From: Nematopogon swammerdamellus
Lineage: Eukaryota > Arthropoda > Insecta > Lepidoptera > Adelidae
NCBI GenBank assembly: GCA_946902875.1
Contig: OX336355.1
Coordinates: 13,921,347 to 13,985,346 of the forward strand
DNA length: 64,000 bases
Direction: 5' to 3'
The notes below the pieces were generated by a model that saw only the letters and a program-made list of their open reading frames with translations, searched no databases and was not told the origin of the DNA. Shown one piece after another: positions 60,019 through 64,000 of this stretch. Position 1 is the first letter of the stretch; every line of letters starts with the position of its first letter. The position numbers and the translations under genes are program-made.

Positions 60019-60154
60019 GCTTCTCTAATTTCGCTATAATACGCGGTCCGCCCGCCATTTTTGTTTATCAACACATGTTCTACATTCTTTCTTGTTGCGC
60101 TCGCTTTTTATCCATCCATTCAACGATCGGAACATTTCGGTGAAAAGTTGAAAA

Positions 60155-60940
60155 ATGGCGGATTCCACAGTGATAGACTATTCGAAGATGAAGGTGGCAG
60201 AGCTGCGAAAGGAGCTCAAAGCGCGCGGTCTCACAACCGGCGGCGACAAAAGCGAACTGGTGGCGCGCCTGCAGGCGGCGACGACGGTGGCGTCCCACGA
60301 CGAGTACGCCCTCGACTCGGACGAGATAGACTCGGACGGCGTGCTCGAGGACGAGGACGACGACAAGACGGACACCGACATTACTCTCGACATCTCGCAA
60401 ACGCACGCGAGCCTCCACGAGGAGCTTGCCGACCTCAGCGAGAAACCCAAGGAGGCCGAGCGGAAGCCCAAGACTCTAAAGAGGAAACTGATTGTCGCTC
60501 CGGAAGCCGACAAGAAAGAAAAGTCGGAGAACGGAGAGGGAAAGGAGAGCGGCGCGAAGAAAATAGTCCTGCACCGGCCGGCGTCGATACCCGCGGGCGA
60601 ATCGAAGGTAGACAAACCTGCGGCAACCGTCGTCGCCGCCGCCAAGACTGCGGTCGTCAGTAAAGCCGCTCCGGAACCGGAAAACCTTAAGTCTAAGCTG
60701 GAGTTACGCGCGAAGAGATTTGGTCTACCGTTGTCTGAAACGGACAGAAAGGAAGCGAGGAAGATAAGGTTCGGTCAGACGGGCGGCGGCGCGGCGAAGG
60801 TCGCCGTGTCCGACAGCAACCTCGAGAAGCTGCGGAAGCGCGCGGAGAGATTCGGACAATCGGTGTCCAAGGCAATAACGGACGTGGAGGCCCAGGAGCG
60901 GCTTGCGAAGCGCCGCGCTAAGTTCGGGTCTGTGAAATAG
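60155..60940 (+). CDS. Sarnp: SAP domain-containing ribonucleoprotein (SARNP/Tho1-like, 261 aa)
   Basis: SARNP (CIP29, yeast Tho1) is a nuclear RNA-binding protein linked to the TREX mRNA export complex and the helicase UAP56/DDX39B. The single exon starts at ATG 60155 (AAAAATGGCG context, upstream in-frame sequence not conserved). The N-terminal SAP domain is at residues 8-42 (MKVAELRKELKARGLTTGGD, KSELVARLQ). An acidic stretch follows (DSDEIDSDGVLEDEDDD, about 54-70), then a Lys-rich linker. The conserved C-terminal half has two RxxRFG repeats: ELRAKRFGLPLSETDRKEAR and KLRKRAERFGQSVSKAI, ending RLAKRRAKFGSVK. The length is close to family size. It has no intron, so a retrocopy origin is possible, but the frame is intact and well conserved. 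AATAAA at 61080-61085 is a good poly-A signal. Confidence 0.93.
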   Translation: MADSTVIDYSKMKVAELRKELKARGLTTGGDKSELVARLQAATTVASHDEYALDSDEIDSDGVLEDEDDDKTDTDITLDISQTHASLHEELADLSEKPKEAERKPKTLKRKLIVAPEADKKEKSENGEGKESGAKKIVLHRPASIPAGESKVDKPAATVVAAAKTAVVSKAAPEPENLKSKLELRAKRFGLPLSETDRKEARKIRFGQTGGGAAKVAVSDSNLEKLRKRAERFGQSVSKAITDVEAQERLAKRRAKFGSVK

Positions 60941-61317
60941 CACATCTATAGAGTGTACGTGTAGGAGTGTAGTGCGATCTATATAGATTTAAGACTAAAG
61001 TGACTGATTTGTTGGAATTAAATAGATCTAATGTGGAAGTTTTCAGTCGGACTTCTATTGCAATGGTCATAACCATGGAAATAAAGGGGCAGAAACGGCA
61101 TATCACATTTGTTATTGGTCTGGATGTCTGTCTGTCCGTCAAGACGCAGAAACGGTAAGAGGTTTTGAAATTAATATCAAAATTCGACCTTTTAACATTT
61201 TGTATGCCTGCACCGCATGAGAACTGCCTCCGGAAAATGCTGCGACCTTTTCGCGGAAGCGATTCATTACGCAAGAACAAATTTTGTTTTTTGGAAAAAA
61301 AAATTTTTTCCAAAAAA
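60941..61317 (+). other. SARNP 3' UTR and flank
   Basis: The probable UTR runs to the AATAAA at 61080-61085. Beyond it I see no gene. Confidence 0.5.
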
Positions 61318-61512
61318 ATATCTAATATATGAACACCTATAGCAAATTTAGCATGGTTGTAATCATTGTATGTTGTCGTAATTTCCTACAAACTTATCTA
61401 TGACTTAGTGCACTGACCTTTGTTTTGATTCCGAATTGTGAGTTAAACATTTTGTTTCCCAAATATGGTTATGTTTTGTTTAGATTTCACACACTTGCAA
61501 ATTGATAAAAAC
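61318..61512 (+). repeat. Repeat family E, copy 2
   Basis: It matches 45706-45920 (ATATGAACACCTATAGC, GATTTCACACACTTGCAAAT). The hAT MITE H entered at its ATAAAAAC. Confidence 0.55.
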
Positions 61513-61807
61513 CACAGAGCATGAAATGCGCGCGCCCGCCCCTACTAGAGGCGCCGTGAGCGCGATTTCTCTATAACGGCGTTGAAGCCTGTGGGCGTGG
61601 CCTATGACTTACATTATGTGTGTTGTGCGTGTGCATTTGTTTTGTGCGTGTGCCTAACTTGCTCCTCTTTGTGTGTAGTGTCGATACTAGCACACACACA
61701 CACATACGAAGCGCTAGAAGCTCAGCGTACGGTTATTGGGTTTCAAATATCATCGCTTAGGGCGCCTCTAGTAGGGGGCGCGGGCGGTAGGTATTTGATG
61801 CTCTGTG
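61513..61807. mobile_element. hAT-type MITE H, copy 2
   Basis: The TSD ATAAAAAC (61505-61512, 61808-61815) is perfect. The ends CACAGAGCATGAAATGCG and GTATTTGATGCTCTGTG are TIRs. The interior is highly similar to copies at 46455 and 62932. Confidence 0.88.
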
Positions 61808-61815
61808 ATAAAAAC

Positions 61816-62599
61816 TAATGACTAAAAAAACACCAAAAATAATTTTAATTTGGAGCGGGGTCGCGGTGACTTTTCCACGCATAAACCATATACCTATGAA
61901 TTAGCGTGCGAACATACGTTCGTCGCCACTGCTCGAAAACAACTAAATAGATTAAAATTTTTTGCTCTAGATTGACGACAAAGTAAATATCATAAATAAC
62001 GTGAAGGGCATAACTTCACCCTTTTTTTTAGAAGTATAATTCAACCTTATCCACATATTGAAAGAGTGTGTACCTATTTAAATGCCGAAAGTCACCAGTC
62101 ACATTGGCGCGGATTAGGCAGTTAGAGGGTGTCTGCGGATCCGTGCTTAGGCATACGAAAGGTTTAACTCAAGGCTATAATAAGATATGAACTTTGTATT
62201 TTGATACTGACTCATCCATCAAAACTTATAAGAGAACTTTCCTTTCAAAATGTCTACATACGAAGGAACGTCTCATAGCCCAATTATAGGAAACATTCCA
62301 AAATAATATTGTACGTGTATATGCCAGTCAGGGTGATGTCATCCAAAATACAATAATACAAAATACTTGACTGTATTTTTAATTTCAAGCATGTTTGCTG
62401 ATGCATCATATCATGTTTAATACAACTTGAGTATTAAACTGTGCAGCAATTTCATGCAAAAAGTTCCACGAAGTTTACTTTTATGTGAACATGTAATTTT
62501 ATTGGTTTGTGATATGAAAACTTAAGAAGTGTGTTATGTTTATTTAATAGGCATTAAAAACAAATAAATCTTAGATCAGAATAAGTTCATCTCTTAAAT
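61816..62599. other. No gene seen
   Basis: No coding sequence, RNA gene or recognisable repeat. Confidence 0.45.
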
Positions 62600-62931
62600 C
62601 ATCACTTTAGGGTTCCCTACCGTATTAAGCTTATGCCGTCTATCTGTCCTAACTTTAAAGGGCTGTATCTTTTGAACGGCAGCCGGTTGAAATTTTCACA
62701 GAATATATGTGATTATGATGGATATACAGTAGAGCCTCTGTAATCCAGACAGGTAAAAAACCAGGCTATGCCGGATTATCGAGGCGTCCGGATTATAGTA
62801 TGTAAATATTTTCATTAATAAAACCACGAATTTTCCATACAATTGGTTTTATCTATTCCGAACAATAATTACATATTGTTTTCAATGTAAGTCTCATTAT
62901 TTATTTTATTACACATGAAGTTAGGTACAAC

Positions 62932-63200
62932 CACAGAGCATCAAATGCGCGCCCCTCCTAGAGGCGCCCTGAGCGCGATTTCTCTACAACGCCGTTGAAG
63001 CCTGTGGGCGTGGCCTATGACTTACATATGTGTGTTGTGCGTGTGCCTAACTTGCTCCTCTTTGTGTGTTGTGTCGATACTAGCACACACACACACATAC
63101 GAAGCGCTAGCAGCACTGCGTGTAGTTTTTGGGTTTCAAATATTATCGCTTAGGGTGTGTCTAGTAGGGGGCGCGCGCGGTAGGTATTTGATGCTCTGGG
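62932..63200. mobile_element. hAT-type MITE H, copy 3 (inside Tigger)
   Basis: The TSD is GGTACAAC / GGGACAAC (62924-62931, 63201-63208; 7 of 8 match). The left TIR CACAGAGCATCAAATGCGCG is intact; the right end reads ATTTGATGCTCTGGG, slightly decayed. Confidence 0.82.
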
Positions 63201-63213
63201 GGGACAACGTACG

Positions 63214-63370
63214 TTAATTCGTTTTAAAAAAGTCTGTAATATTTTTCTGCTTGCACTTATCCAGTTTCATTTCGAAAGCTTGCTCTCTAAGTCGACGAAG
63301 AAACATGATATCATGACTATCTAAGTCACAATCTTCAGCTCATTTTAAGGCAGTGTTTAATGCTGATAAG
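63214..63370 (-). pseudogene. Tigger transposase C-terminal fragment
   Basis: The minus strand encodes AEDCDLDSHDIMFLRRLREQ, then AFEMKLDKCKQKNITDFFKT and N-stop. The LRRLRExA ... KQxxITDFFK ending is the usual C-terminus of Tigger-like transposases. An in-frame TGA sits just upstream of AEDC. The catalytic domain is absent. Confidence 0.75.
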
Positions 63371-63714
63371 AAGGCGCGCGCGGGGCGTGGACGCATCACG
63401 CGGCCCGCCCCGCGCGCTCCGCCCGCGCGCGTCCCACCCTTTGTCGACCCTGACCGCCAGCTGTCCGGATTACAGAGATCACCGGACTACTCGGGGTCCG
63501 GATTATAGGGGCTCTACTGTACTAAGAAATAATAAAAAAACATAAAAATGAAGGGGGTTAGGTTAGGTTACTTATATGAGGACAAGAAATAGGTTTTTTC
63601 AAAGTTTTTTTGTTTTTGTTATATCGTAAAAACGGTAATACATACAAGTGTCAAACTTGGTGTGGTTATAGCGAAAACCATAAAGTAAAAAATAAAAGGC
63701 AGCCAATTACGAGG

Positions 63715-64000
63715 CTGGTTTTTAGGTTTCCGTATCCCGTACGGAAGCCTATTACTAAGCCTCCGCTGTCTTTCTGTCCGTCCGTCCGTCCGTCTGTCCG
63801 AGAGCTGTATCTCTTGAACCGTAATAGGTAGCCCGCTGAAATTTTCACAGAATATGTGTTACTATGGCGGATATAACAAATAATAAAAAAAAGAAAATGT
63901 TAAAACTTAAGGGGGGCTCCCAAACAACAAACGTGCAAAAATTGATTAGTCACGCTACTGAATAATAGATGGCGCCACAGACTTTTATACATTGCATTGT
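63715..64000 (-). repeat. Repeat family D, running off the window
   Basis: In the minus direction it contains AATAGGCTTCCGTACGGGAT, GTGAAAATTTCAGCGGGCTA and AAAAGTCTGTGGCGCCATCT, matching 30890-31255. The distal end lies beyond the window. Confidence 0.75.

Larger units (their letters stand above)
62727..63519. mobile_element. pogo/Tigger-type element (TA TSD)
   Basis: TIRs CAGTAGAGCCTCTGTAATCC and (complement of the right end) CAGTAGAGCCCCTATAATCC are flanked by TA (62725-62726, 63520-63521). This CAGTAGA...ATCCGG type of terminus is characteristic of the pogo/Tigger branch of Tc1/mariner. The right half retains the end of a transposase. The hAT MITE at 62932-63200 is nested in it. Confidence 0.85.
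62600..63560 (-). repeat. Repeat family D interrupted by a Tigger element
   Basis: The left piece (to 62726; GGCTGTATCTTTTGAACGGC, GAAATTTTCACAGAATATAT) and the right piece (from 63520; AATAATAAAAAAACAT) are consecutive parts of family D, as shown by the intact copy at 63715-64000 (GGCGGATATAACAAATAATA). Confidence 0.65.

Noticed and set aside
60061..60663. 200-codon plus-strand frame overlapping SARNP
   Set aside because: It is a shifted frame; the SAP and RFG motifs are all in the frame starting at 60155.

Overview
The window looks like nuclear DNA of an insect, most likely a moth or butterfly (Lepidoptera). The evidence is a run of RR-2 cuticular protein genes with the usual tiny first exon (MAFK/MASK/MIK) and TATA promoters, intron-rich housekeeping genes with insect-like sequence, and a dense load of tRNA-headed SINEs, LINE fragments and small DNA transposons (hAT, piggyBac-like, PIF/Harbinger-like, pogo/Tigger, Helitron). 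No prokaryotic features are present. Everything here was read by eye and by translation; no database search was run.

Layout. Positions 1-22 kb hold five RR-2 cuticular protein genes: two on the plus strand (4.5-4.9 kb and 7.3-9.1 kb) and three on the minus strand (9.7-11.3, 14.1-14.9 and 19.7-21.6 kb). For four of them I could place the short first exon, the splice sites and a TATA box. Positions 22-29.5 kb are gene-free and made of nested repeats. From 29.6 to 39.6 kb lies a complete eight-exon minus-strand gene for histone acetyltransferase type B catalytic subunit (HAT1, 402 aa). From 40.6 to 55.1 kb, transcribed divergently from it, lies a seven-exon plus-strand gene for the ZZ/Di19 zinc-finger E3 ligase KCMF1 (380 aa with one copy of exon 6). 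A single-exon SAP-domain ribonucleoprotein gene (SARNP/Tho1-like, 261 aa) lies at 60.2-60.9 kb. The rest of 55-64 kb is repeats, including a three-level nest (interspersed repeat, then Tigger, then hAT MITE).

The most unusual structure is in the HAT1/KCMF1 pair. Three exons in these two neighbouring genes (HAT1 exon 3, KCMF1 exons 2 and 6) are followed by tandem arrays made from the exon's own 3' end plus its 5' splice site (units of 103, 136 and 183 bp; 7-8 copies each counting the real exon). In the exon 6 array the 183-bp unit is a multiple of three and is open through five copies, so donor choice could give KCMF1 isoforms with 1-5 copies of a 61-residue Gln-rich module. KCMF1 also has what reads as a textbook U12-type AT-AC intron at 50357-50866. 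A further 12-copy, 130-bp array sits next to a Helitron helicase relic in KCMF1 intron 2.

The genes have no evident shared pathway. The cuticular genes form a classic co-regulated structural cluster. HAT1 (nascent histone H4 acetylation), KCMF1 (ubiquitin ligase) and SARNP (mRNA export) are ordinary housekeeping genes whose introns have been heavily colonised by transposable elements.
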